From NCBI GenBank assembly GCA_937899725.1, contig CALCCA010000172.1:1-34582 (forward strand): a stretch of 34,582 nucleotides of DNA, read 5' to 3'. Position 1 is the stretch's first letter. Every line of letters begins with the position of its first letter. The position numbers and the translations under genes were made by a program. Below the pieces are notes generated by a model. That model searched no databases. It was not told the origin of the DNA and worked only from the letters and a program-made list of their open reading frames with translations. Positions 18,679 to 26,645 of this stretch are shown piece by piece. This DNA comes from an uncultured Halomicronema sp. (GTDB lineage Bacteria; Cyanobacteriota; Cyanobacteriia; Phormidesmidales; Phormidesmidaceae).

Positions 18679-19087
18679 CCCCGTCATTTCGCCTGTCTAA
18701 GTGTTTTCATCACTGAATGCAACATTCTTCAAACTTAGTCTCGGTGTGCTGTTTGCGTGATTCTGCCGATCGAACTCCAGTCTCACCAGTAGAAGTAAAA
18801 CTTGATGAGGGCCTCATCTGATACGCTTTTTGCCTCATGCCGCTCTTTTTCTGATCCAATGGGTATTGTAGGGAGGTGTTAAGGCAAGCGTCGTCATGGT
18901 AGGAGATCTGACTAAGTAGGAAGGCTCAATCATTTATAAGATAATACGGTTTCTTCATGATCGCCAAAAGCCTTGATTGACAGTAGTTGCGCATGCTTTA
19001 CCCGTATTGCATTTGATTCGTCCCACCTACTTATCTCAGGTATTTCCGCCGTCCCTGACATTCTATTTAACTCTCGCAACTCCTAGA
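18679..19087. other. intergenic region before the sensor kinase
   Basis: About 410 bases. It contains a short perfect dyad at 18804-18818. An in-frame extension of the kinase to a TTG at 18977 is possible but lacks support. No other element was recognised. Confidence 0.4.
18804..18818. promoter_or_regulatory. 15-bp dyad, possible operator
   Basis: GATGAGGGCCTCATC is perfectly symmetric about one base. The centre is too tight for a hairpin, so it resembles a protein-binding site. It lies about 270 bases upstream of the kinase start. Confidence 0.25.
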
Positions 19088-21280
19088 ATGAAAACCCAAC
19101 GATCCAAAGCGTTTTCCCTACAAGCTTTACTGGTTGTTCCCTTTGTGGCTCAGATTTTTGGAACAGTCAGTTTAGTGGGTTATTTATCATTTAGGAACGG
19201 CCAAAGAGCCGTCAATAATCTGGCCGATCAGCTGATGGATCGCACCAGCGATGTGGTGGATGAGCACCTACAATCCTATCTATCGGTACCGCAAAAGCTG
19301 AACCAGATCAACGCCGAGGCCATTCGTCGCGGCATTCTGGATATCGAAGATCAGGAGCTGATGGGCCAGTATTTTTGGGATCAGATGCAGGCCTACGACC
19401 TCACGTTTGTCGGTATGGGACTCGTTAACGGCCAAGGGCTAGGGGCCATTCGCTACGAAGGTCAGGCCACCGTCACCATTGATGATTGGGATTCTAATCA
19501 GCCCATGAGTGCCCGTACCTTTGCCACGAATGACCAGGGCGATCGCACTGAGCTGGTCGGCACCTACGACTATAGTCACTTTGCGGAAAGCTGGTACACG
19601 GCGCCGATGGAGGCTCTACAACCTACCTGGGCTGATATCTATATTTGGGACTCACCCTATGGTCCTTATCTGGCGGCTTCGGCAGGGCGACCGATGTATG
19701 ACGATCAAAATCGCCTGCTGGGGGTCATCGATGCCGATATTCACTTGCTCAAGCTGAGCAGTTTTTTGCAGAATCTGGATGTCACTCAGGCCGGAACCGT
19801 CTTCATTATGGAGCGTGACGGCAGCCTGATTGCCAACTCTGGCGATGCCTCACCCTTTGCCCGCATCGATGACGAGCTTCAGCGCTTACCCGCGATCGCC
19901 AGTCCTGATCCCACGATTCAGAGTTTGGCCCAAGAGCTGCAGGCGACCAATCGCCTGCAAACAATTCGCCGCAATACTGATTTTCAGTTTGAGCTAGAGG
20001 ACGGCTTCCACTATGTCACCGTCATGCCCTGGCAGGATGACTATGGCCTCGACTGGTTGGTGGTGGTGAGTGTGCCTAAAACCGCCTTTATGGCTGAGAT
20101 CAACGCCAACACCCGCACGACGATTGGGCTCTGCGTGGCCGCCTTGATTGTCGCTTCGGGACTCGGTTTCCTCACCGCCGGCTGGATTACTCGTTCCCTA
20201 AAACGCTTGAACCAGGCCAGCGAAGCCATCGCCGCTGGCGATTTAGAGCAAACCGTCAAGACCAGCCCGATTCAAGAGGTGAATACCCTGTCCCATTCCT
20301 TTAATCACATGGCCGGGCAGCTGCGCGACTCGTTTGCCGCCCTTGAGGAGAGCAAACAGGGATTGGAAATCCGGGTGGAAGAAAGAACCGCTGAACTCCA
20401 AAATACCTTAGAAGAATTGAAGCGCTCTCAGGCTCAAATGGTGCAGAGTGAAAAAATGTCGAGCTTGGGGCAGTTGGTCGCCGGTGTTGCCCACGAAATC
20501 AATAATCCCGTGAATTTTATCCACGGCAATCTGCAGCATATCCAAGAGTATACGAAGGACTTATTGAGATTTATGCATCTCTATGAGCAGCAGTATCCCC
20601 AGCCTGCGGCCAAAATTTCTCAAGTGGCGGACGAGATTGAAATCGAGTTTTTGCAGGAAGATCTGCCTAAACTGCTAGCGTCCATGCAGCTAGGCACTGA
20701 TCGCATTCGCCAGATTGTCTTATCACTGCGGAACTTTTCGCGGATGGACGAAGCTGAACTCAAAGCTGTCGATATTCACGAAGGTATCGATAGCACCCTG
20801 ATGATTCTGCAGCACAAGCTCAAAGCCGGTCCCGATCGCCCCGCCATTGAAGTGATCAGACAATATACCGAACTGCCGCCCGTAGAATGCTATGCCGGAC
20901 AGCTCAATCAAGTGTTTATGAACATTCTCAGCAACGCGATTGATGCCCTCGAAGAAGACCAGGCTGGGTGGGTAGCGAATGAGCCTGAGGCCGAACCCCA
21001 GCAAATCACTATCCGCACCTCAATCCTGCCAAACAAGTGGGTCGAGATCGCGATTGCGGACAACGGTATCGGCATTTCTGAAGTGGTCAAACAACGCATC
21101 TTCGACCCATTTTTCACGACCAAACCCTTAGGCAAAGGGAATGGCATGGGCATGTCGATTAGCTACCAAATTATTACCCAAAAGCATGGCGGCAAATTAG
21201 AGTGCTATTCCAAGCGCGGCGAAGGCACCGAATTTCTGATTCAGATTCCGCTGTATCAATTAGCCTATTCAGCCGAGTAG
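19088..21280 (+). CDS. Cache-HAMP sensor histidine kinase
   Basis: A 730-residue membrane kinase. TM1 is about residues 11-35. An extracytoplasmic double-Cache-like sensor spans about 36-340, with the typical SWYTAP, YGPYLAASAGRPMYDD and LLGVIDADIHL phrases. TM2 is about 344-366. HAMP follows at about 366-418, then a coiled coil (about 419-455). The HisKA-type domain has His469 in GVAHEINNPVNFIHGN, and the HATPase has NILSNAIDAL, DNGIGI, FDPFFTTKPLGKG and GMGMSIS. It would sense a small molecule outside the membrane and phosphorylate a response regulator. No regulator is adjacent. ATG 19088 is preferred over TTG 18977 because it leaves a normal short N-terminus before TM1. It converges with the quinoprotein array. 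Confidence 0.92.
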   Translation: MKTQRSKAFSLQALLVVPFVAQIFGTVSLVGYLSFRNGQRAVNNLADQLMDRTSDVVDEHLQSYLSVPQKLNQINAEAIRRGILDIEDQELMGQYFWDQMQAYDLTFVGMGLVNGQGLGAIRYEGQATVTIDDWDSNQPMSARTFATNDQGDRTELVGTYDYSHFAESWYTAPMEALQPTWADIYIWDSPYGPYLAASAGRPMYDDQNRLLGVIDADIHLLKLSSFLQNLDVTQAGTVFIMERDGSLIANSGDASPFARIDDELQRLPAIASPDPTIQSLAQELQATNRLQTIRRNTDFQFELEDGFHYVTVMPWQDDYGLDWLVVVSVPKTAFMAEINANTRTTIGLCVAALIVASGLGFLTAGWITRSLKRLNQASEAIAAGDLEQTVKTSPIQEVNTLSHSFNHMAGQLRDSFAALEESKQGLEIRVEERTAELQNTLEELKRSQAQMVQSEKMSSLGQLVAGVAHEINNPVNFIHGNLQHIQEYTKDLLRFMHLYEQQYPQPAAKISQVADEIEIEFLQEDLPKLLASMQLGTDRIRQIVLSLRNFSRMDEAELKAVDIHEGIDSTLMILQHKLKAGPDRPAIEVIRQYTELPPVECYAGQLNQVFMNILSNAIDALEEDQAGWVANEPEAEPQQITIRTSILPNKWVEIAIADNGIGISEVVKQRIFDPFFTTKPLGKGNGMGMSISYQIITQKHGGKLECYSKRGEGTEFLIQIPLYQLAYSAE

Positions 21281-21312
21281 GGTCGGGTGATCAGTAGAAA
21301 GCCCTTGTTATC

Positions 21313-21392
21313 GTAGGGTGTGTCATCGCCTAGCGTGACGCACCAAAGTCAACCCTAGGGGTGCGTTGGGCTGTCGCCACGACACACTCTAC
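21313..21392. repeat. palindromic repeat between convergent genes
   Basis: GTAGGGTGTGTC (21313-21324) and GACACACTCTAC (21381-21392) form an 11-of-12 inverted repeat. Inside, GACGCACC (21337-21344) pairs with GGTGCGTT (21360-21367). This looks like a common cyanobacterial interspersed palindrome. Sitting between convergent ends, it could act as a two-way terminator. Confidence 0.65.
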
Positions 21393-21446
21393 AGCATCGT
21401 TTAATGAGGACTTGCTAATTATCGAGCGTTGCGCATCGAGCCCAGC

Positions 21447-21623
21447 CTACTTCAAAAGGGGAATCACAAAGACGATACAGGCTCCCAAAAAGAACAAACT
21501 GCCCAACACGCTGTAGATATCACCGCTGCGCAGACTCGATATGGTAAAAAAGCTCGCTGAGGCAATAAATAGCCCCCATCCCCATAGTTGAATTTGTCGT
21601 TCTCGCTCGGGTTTTAGACTCAT
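21447..21623 (-). CDS. 58-residue two-helix membrane protein
   Basis: A small protein with a basic N-terminus (MSLKPERERQ), a first hydrophobic helix (LWGWGLFIASASFFTIS) and a second one (VLGSLFFLGACIVFVIPLL) separated by a short charged loop. Its ATG overlaps the TGA of the upstream flavoprotein gene as ATGA, which implies translational coupling and membership in the same operon. A longer in-frame extension to 21755 lies inside the flavoprotein gene and is unlikely. I recognise no named family. Coupling suggests it may anchor or export something for the quinoprotein array, but this is inference. Confidence 0.7.
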   Translation of the reverse strand: MSLKPERERQIQLWGWGLFIASASFFTISSLRSGDIYSVLGSLFFLGACIVFVIPLLK

Positions 21624-23086
21624 AACAGTTGCGGTTGATTGGGGATAGAAAAACCGGTGGAGGGAGCCGGGACGGCGGCTAAAACGAGAATATCTTGACT
21701 CCAGCACCACTGGAGGATTTGCCAACAAATTGACAAGTCCTGTTGGCGACGCCACCGTTGCACCAGGTCTAAAATCGTCTGCCCCGGCGTCACCAGACTG
21801 AGCAACGCCGCTATCTCGACGTTCCCTAGGTAGGCGACTGGACTCTCTAAGCTGGGGTGAGAGAGGGCGGGAATGAGTTGAATGGAGTTGTTCTGAATCA
21901 CCGGGGTAGTGCTCAGTTGGGCCGAGGGCGACAGGCGAATGCGATCGCTCAATTCAAACAGTCGGGCATTTTGCGGCCAAGAGTCAGGCTGAGCCACTGC
22001 CGGGGGCTGCGATCGCTGCTGCCAAAAAGGACTGCTGGGATAAACATTTTGCGCCGCATAGAAATAGGCGGCGGCAGTTTTTGAACGGGTGACCGTCTCC
22101 TCGATTTTGTGACGATAAAAGGAGTAGACCGCCTCGGCTTTTTCCGGCTGCGTGAGTAAAGTGTGAGTCGCGATGCCGCCCTGAAAGGCGGACAACAGCG
22201 CCATCTGCACCCCTTGAGCGGATAACGGATCAATCGCAAACGCCGCATCGCCGACCCGCAGCCAATCAGGGCCAATGGGGTCGGGGGCAAGATAAAAGGA
22301 AGCATCGCAAACCTGCACCGGCTCGGCTAGATGCCCCTCTAGGCAGTCCTTTAAGAGGGGTGCTTGGGTGAGCAAAGAACGATACCAGGCGGTGCGCTGG
22401 TGAGGGCGAGCCGCCTGATATCGTTTAGCCTCGACAAAAACGGCGGCATTAAAGCTGCCGTCAGGCAAAGCCGCCCCCCAAAACCATTCATTTTCCCCCG
22501 CTTCGACATACGACTCACCCGGCTGAAAGGCGGTTTTCTGCCAGTACCCGTAGAGTGCCAACGTGGTGACCGCATGATGCTTGACCTGGCGGTCAAACCC
22601 ACTGTGTTTGCCGGTGGCATTAATCAAAAATTGCGCGTTGATCGTCGTTTGCCCCGCCGCTGTCCGCACCGGCAGAGTCCACTGGTTTGGCCCGAGAGAC
22701 TGGGGCCGCCCCGCCGCTGCGGGTTGCACAACCGTTACCCCAGCCGCCTGGGCTGCCGCTAGCAAAAGCTGATCGAGTCGCCCCCGATCAACCAGAAACC
22801 CGGCTTCTGGGTCATAGGGCTTCTCAAAGGGCAGATGCGTCGACCAGCGAATGAACGCGGACTCGGGACGGCAAGCCCCAGCGGCTTCCACCAGTTGGCG
22901 CAGATCCAACAGCTCCAGCACGGGCAAAATCGAAGGCGGCAGGGATTCCCCAATGTGGGCGCGGGGGAAAGCGGCCTTTTCGACTAGACAAACTTGATGG
23001 CCGAGTCGCGCCAGTTGGCGGGCGATCGCCGAGCCGGCCGGGCCGCCCCCGACGACACAGATTTCGGTCACTAACTCGGAGGTCAT
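21620..23086 (-). CDS. FAD-dependent monooxygenase, QhpG/LodB-like (halogenase superfamily)
   Basis: A 488-residue flavoprotein. The N-terminal dinucleotide fold has VVGGGPAGSAIARQL (about 11-25), followed by PRAHIGESLPP (about 41-51), a signature of tryptophan-halogenase-like monooxygenases. The second FAD motif is RVGDAAFAIDPLSAQG (about 277-292). The C-terminal about 60 residues (EIAALLSLVTPGQTILDLV, QILQWCWSQDILVL) look like a PqqD-type winged helix, a fold used to bind peptide substrates. Known relatives QhpG and LodB/GoxB hydroxylate a protein tryptophan on the way to cysteine tryptophylquinone. Location directly after a QhpD-like gene, with an ATGA overlap, supports the same role here. 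The PqqD-like reading is tentative. Confidence 0.82.
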   Translation of the reverse strand: MTSELVTEICVVGGGPAGSAIARQLARLGHQVCLVEKAAFPRAHIGESLPPSILPVLELLDLRQLVEAAGACRPESAFIRWSTHLPFEKPYDPEAGFLVDRGRLDQLLLAAAQAAGVTVVQPAAAGRPQSLGPNQWTLPVRTAAGQTTINAQFLINATGKHSGFDRQVKHHAVTTLALYGYWQKTAFQPGESYVEAGENEWFWGAALPDGSFNAAVFVEAKRYQAARPHQRTAWYRSLLTQAPLLKDCLEGHLAEPVQVCDASFYLAPDPIGPDWLRVGDAAFAIDPLSAQGVQMALLSAFQGGIATHTLLTQPEKAEAVYSFYRHKIEETVTRSKTAAAYFYAAQNVYPSSPFWQQRSQPPAVAQPDSWPQNARLFELSDRIRLSPSAQLSTTPVIQNNSIQLIPALSHPSLESPVAYLGNVEIAALLSLVTPGQTILDLVQRWRRQQDLSICWQILQWCWSQDILVLAAVPAPSTGFSIPNQPQLL

Positions 23087-24471
23087 GACGCGAGTGGCGT
23101 GGCCGGAGCACTGGCAAAATACTCAGGCCGCTGCTCTAACAGATGCACGTAGGTCTGCAGGCAAAAGTGCAGCCAGCCGCGAATGTAGTCACAGGCCGGG
23201 CGACCGCGATGAATCACCTCATGGTGACAGCCGCCACCGCAGAGATAACGCGCCCAGCAGCTTTTGCAAGGCTCTTGGCGATCGACTTGCCGGGCCGCTA
23301 GCCACTGGTTTTGGACATCACGGTTAAGCCCATCCTCCAAATTACCCATCAGGCCTGCTGCGTCGTTGACAAATCGGTGACAAGCCCACAAATTGCCATC
23401 AGCCGAAACACCCATATAACCGGCCCCTGCCCCACAGGGATAAGGGCGATGGGTACCTCGATGAATCTGCTGCAGCGCCATCGTCAGGTTAGAAAATGGA
23501 TAACGTCGCCCGGCCAGGGTTTGCCGTTCAAATTCCTGACCACATTCGATCATCTGCTGCAGCATGATGTCTAGATCGGCGGTATCCATCTCGGCTTTGC
23601 CCGTCGGCGAACTCAGCATTGGCGAAAAGCCCACACTGTGAAAGCCCAAGTCGATCAGGTCTTGCAAGGTTTCCCGCAGGTTTAGGTTTTGCGGCGTCAC
23701 CGTCACGCGAGCCGACACCGACATCTGGCGGGCTCGCGACAGCAACGGCTCCAGGTTCGCCAAAATCCGGTCATAGCTGCCCCCGCCCCCTTTGAAGGGC
23801 CGCAGGCGATCATGGGTGGCTCCCACCCCATCCAGGCTGACCGTCACCGCAAAACCATAGCGTTCAAAGAAGTCGGCATCCGCCGCTGTCAGCAAGGTGC
23901 CGTTGGTGGTGATGCCAAATCCCACTTTTACCTGTCGCGCTTGGGCGATCGCCATCGCCAATTCCGTTACCTTATAGATCAGCGGCCGATTGATTAACGG
24001 TTCGCCCCCCATAAAGGAAAGGTTGACGCGATCGCCAGGTTGGGTGTCTTCAAACAGACGCTCGACAGCAGCTTCAGCTACCTCCCAAGACATGCTCTTG
24101 GCGACATCGCCAAAGTCTCCAGCCTGGGCATAACAGTAGGTGCAGCCCAGGTTGCACTTTTGGGCGATCGCCAGAGAGAGCGCCCGCAACGGCGGATTCG
24201 TCAGGGGGTTGAGGTCGGCCATAAAGACAGATGTCTCAGACGCCAACCCAGAGGTCGCTAAGAGCGCATCCACCTGGGCGGCATCGGGGGTCGCTAATCC
24301 TTCCAGGGCGGCGACGAGTTCAGGCGCCACGGCATAGACCTGCGACCCATCCGCCATCAGCGCGTGGGGGCCATACTCAGTTTCAAACAAGTGAATTTGC
24401 GGCTGGCGGGGGGCTGACTGTTCATAGAGTGTTTGCACGTTCGTTGCCGTTGCAGTAGAGGCAGTATTCAT
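23083..24471 (-). CDS. QhpD-like radical SAM/SPASM peptide maturase
   Basis: A 462-residue radical SAM enzyme with a C-terminal SPASM domain. The SAM cluster motif is Cys106, Cys110, Cys113 (AQKCNLGCTYCYA), and GGEP is at 155-158. The SPASM region has cysteines at about 346, 364, 402, 405, 411, 415, 427 and 437, in phrases RPYPCGAGAGYMGVSADG, CKSCWARYLCGGGCHHEV and ACDYIRGWLHFC. These phrases match what I remember of the quinohemoprotein amine dehydrogenase maturase QhpD, which makes Cys-to-Asp/Glu thioether crosslinks in the small subunit. ATG 24471, with GGAGG 9 bases upstream, is preferred over an extension to 24543 that would overlap the ferritin-like gene. It is joined to the flavoprotein gene by ATGA. 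No QhpC-like small subunit is seen nearby, so the substrate is open. Confidence 0.88.
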   Translation of the reverse strand: MNTASTATATNVQTLYEQSAPRQPQIHLFETEYGPHALMADGSQVYAVAPELVAALEGLATPDAAQVDALLATSGLASETSVFMADLNPLTNPPLRALSLAIAQKCNLGCTYCYAQAGDFGDVAKSMSWEVAEAAVERLFEDTQPGDRVNLSFMGGEPLINRPLIYKVTELAMAIAQARQVKVGFGITTNGTLLTAADADFFERYGFAVTVSLDGVGATHDRLRPFKGGGGSYDRILANLEPLLSRARQMSVSARVTVTPQNLNLRETLQDLIDLGFHSVGFSPMLSSPTGKAEMDTADLDIMLQQMIECGQEFERQTLAGRRYPFSNLTMALQQIHRGTHRPYPCGAGAGYMGVSADGNLWACHRFVNDAAGLMGNLEDGLNRDVQNQWLAARQVDRQEPCKSCWARYLCGGGCHHEVIHRGRPACDYIRGWLHFCLQTYVHLLEQRPEYFASAPATPLAS

Positions 24472-24475
24472 CGGT

Positions 24476-25423
24476 TTAGCCCTCCAAGTACTTAAGCAAA
24501 TCGTGGCCCGACCAGGGCTGTTCTCCGGCCACCACCTCAGCAAAGAAGGGCAGGCCGATGCCCTGACGGGCTAGAACTTCCCCTTTTTCTTGCAGGTAGG
24601 TCATCTGGTCTCGAGCGCAGCTCGCGGTCGCCCCCGCCGCCCGAAATTCACCCTGCGGAATCGAGGCATAGGTTTGTTGCACATTCACCAAAATCTCTCG
24701 GTAATGCTCTAAGGCGTCAGCCGTTTCTGCAAAAGTGCCCACTCGCAACGGGCGCAGGTAGGCGTCGGTGGCATCCAACTGCACGTACTTGTCGAGCACC
24801 CGCTGCACCTCCAGCAAGTTTTTGTAGTGCCCCATGCCGTCGCCATCAATTTTGGCTGCTAGCTCATACAAATGCTGCGGATATTTGGGCTGTCGGAGCG
24901 TGCTGACCAACTTGCCATAGGCGCCGTCGATATACCCACTCGGTCGCTCTACGGCAATCAGGTCGGCTAAGAGCTCGGGGGTCAAGGGGCGCAGCGCCGC
25001 GTTTCTAAAGCCGCGATGAGCTGGGCCTAATTCATCAGGACGAGGCACCCTTTGCGCTAGCGGAATACCGGGATCGGCAACGGGCGCCACGAGGCCCTCG
25101 TCCTGCAACAGCCACAGCAATTGGTGAGCCCAGCGATAGTGGGTCATTTCACCCACGCTGATCATGAGCAGGGTGCGGCGAACAAAGCTCAAATCTGTCG
25201 CCAGGGACGGAAATTGAGTTTGCTCTGCCGTGACCTCTTCGGCATGGCGCAGAGAAAAATAGGCGTAAAGATACTCTAAAGAAAGGGTTAATTCCAGTGG
25301 AATTAAATGTTCTCGTAAGATCTGAGCCAAGTCTTCGGGGTGGGTATAAAACTCGTTTGCCGATACCTCAGAAACCGGCTCAAACTGTTTTCCTAAGACG
25401 GAAAGATTTAGATTTTCTAACAC
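24476..25423 (-). CDS. ferritin-like (VioB/CboM-type) helical protein
   Basis: A 315-residue helical protein resembling the ferritin-like domain found in VioB-type proteins. Candidate metal ligands are Glu50 (LTLSLEYLYAYFSL), Glu92 and His95 (GEMTHYRWAHQLL), Glu159 (VERPSGYIDGAYG) and Asp195/His199 (IDGDGMGHYKNL). The pattern fits a carboxylate-bridged metal site, but which metal and which reaction are unknown. The start is a GTG at 25423, supported by GAGG 8 bases upstream. Its stop is 4 bases before the start of the QhpD-like gene. Its position between the oxidase-like subunits and the maturation genes suggests a role in assembly, peroxide handling or substrate oxidation. No signal peptide was seen. 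Confidence 0.8.
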   Translation of the reverse strand: MLENLNLSVLGKQFEPVSEVSANEFYTHPEDLAQILREHLIPLELTLSLEYLYAYFSLRHAEEVTAEQTQFPSLATDLSFVRRTLLMISVGEMTHYRWAHQLLWLLQDEGLVAPVADPGIPLAQRVPRPDELGPAHRGFRNAALRPLTPELLADLIAVERPSGYIDGAYGKLVSTLRQPKYPQHLYELAAKIDGDGMGHYKNLLEVQRVLDKYVQLDATDAYLRPLRVGTFAETADALEHYREILVNVQQTYASIPQGEFRAAGATASCARDQMTYLQEKGEVLARQGIGLPFFAEVVAGEQPWSGHDLLKYLEG

Positions 25424-25664
25424 AAAATTTTCCTCAAAAAAGTAAGCGCTTATAGACTGATGCAGTGGCCGCTCTTGGCCCCTAGCTACACCGTTCAGGA
25501 GACCGGATTAACGGCATCCAAAGCGGTGAATGTGGGGCCAGAGGTCAGCCCTACGGTTGTTCCTGATTGAAGAGTTACTCGCGGAAACTTGAAAAACGAG
25601 CACTTCAACCGTGTCCAAATAGTTGAAACCGGGATGATGAGTCATCCTCCGGCGATCGCAAGAC
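25424..25664. other. 241-base gap inside the quinoprotein array, with small hairpin
   Basis: The only sizeable gap in the array. A hairpin GGATGA-TGAG-TCATCC lies at 25632-25647 just after the stop of the LodA-C-like gene. It has no T-tract, so it may cut expression between the two subunits and the accessory genes or protect mRNA. A 45-codon minus-strand frame (25645-25508) exists but lacks a usable ribosome binding site. Confidence 0.4.
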
Positions 25665-26645
25665 CTAATTCAGATCCTGATCGGTTTCATCAGGGTCTTG
25701 AGCATCCCGCTCAGGCGGCGTATAGGTCTCGCTAATCTCACGACTTTCTAGCGCAAAATTTAACTCAGTCCAGCGCTTGTTGATTTCGTGGTTATCCATT
25801 TGATACTGGCGAAGTTTGCGATAGGAATTGGGCGCAAACACGCGACCCGTGGCTTCGCGATCGCTGCGGAGCCAATCTAATCGCAAGTTGGCATCTTCTG
25901 ACTCCAGCAACTCTTCTTCGGTTTTAGCCGGTACCTCAGCGAACACAATATCAGGCCGATTAGACGCCCAATACATGCAGGCGCAGTCGCGCATATCGTG
26001 TTGCCAAGGGGAGCACAGGCTCTGCACCAGTTCGCCTGGCTGATACACCTCGTTGAGCGTACCGGTTTTGGGATCGACAAACTGCCGCCGCCAGCCGTTG
26101 AGGGTAATGGTGGGATGTTGCCCGTCCGCTTCGGTCAGGTCGCGCCGCATGAGCGTCAGGCCAACGTGACCGGGGCTCAGGCTCCGCACAATCCGCCAAA
26201 CGGCCATCCCATCCATCGGAATCCGCTCTCCCTTCGAGTTGCGGTCGTAGAGGGCGATGGTTTTCCCCGCTTGTTCAAGCGTGTCGATAAACCACTCGCC
26301 TTGGCGCAGTTCGCGGCCCTGAGGGCTATGAAAAACGGCCAGCAGGGCAATCGCCATCGGATTAGACTGATGCAAATCGGCATCGCACTCATCCTCGACG
26401 GATACCAGGCGCGCCCCATACAGATTGGGGATTTCGGGGTCGAGTTCGCGGTGCTCGCGGCCGGCAAAGTTGAAGACCAGGCCAGGAAAAAAGCGCCGAT
26501 CCAGATTACGGATATCGATGCCGAGACCAGGAAAACAGTTGCCCACTTCATCTTCTAACCGGCTCGAGACCGGATTGCCAGCCGCTTGGTAGGCCAAACG
26601 AGCCGTGAGATTGCGAGGAAAGATTTTGGGTTGTTCTGACATCAT
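25665..26645 (-). CDS. LodA/GoxA-like C-terminal subunit with candidate CTQ residues
   Basis: A 326-residue protein resembling the C-terminal part of LodA-family oxidases, which carry a cysteine tryptophylquinone made from their own Cys and Trp. The key stretch is LCSPWQHDMRDCACMYW followed by ASNRPDIV, with Cys211, Trp214, Asp217, Asp220, Cys221, Cys223 and Trp226. Further on Trp292 lies in KRWTELNF. LodA, as I recall, uses Asp512, Cys516 and Trp581; here Asp217, Cys221 and Trp292 reproduce the 4-residue step and a similar long step (71 against 65). The N-terminal part shows NCFPGLGIDIRNLDRRFFPG. The start ATGATG overlaps the stop of the upstream gene. Known family members oxidise amino acids and release H2O2; the substrate here is unknown. 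No signal peptide. Confidence 0.72.
   Translation of the reverse strand: MMSEQPKIFPRNLTARLAYQAAGNPVSSRLEDEVGNCFPGLGIDIRNLDRRFFPGLVFNFAGREHRELDPEIPNLYGARLVSVEDECDADLHQSNPMAIALLAVFHSPQGRELRQGEWFIDTLEQAGKTIALYDRNSKGERIPMDGMAVWRIVRSLSPGHVGLTLMRRDLTEADGQHPTITLNGWRRQFVDPKTGTLNEVYQPGELVQSLCSPWQHDMRDCACMYWASNRPDIVFAEVPAKTEEELLESEDANLRLDWLRSDREATGRVFAPNSYRKLRQYQMDNHEINKRWTELNFALESREISETYTPPERDAQDPDETDQDLN

Noticed and set aside
25508-25645. 45-codon minus-strand frame containing one Trp and one Cys, considered as a QhpC-like small substrate
   Set aside because: GGAGG abuts the ATG with no spacing, the start lies in a hairpin, and the peptide has no QhpC-like Cys/Asp pattern.
25998-26558. 186-codon plus-strand frame
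   Set aside because: Antisense to the LodA-C-like gene, which has clear motifs and coupling; no ribosome binding site or recognisable domain.
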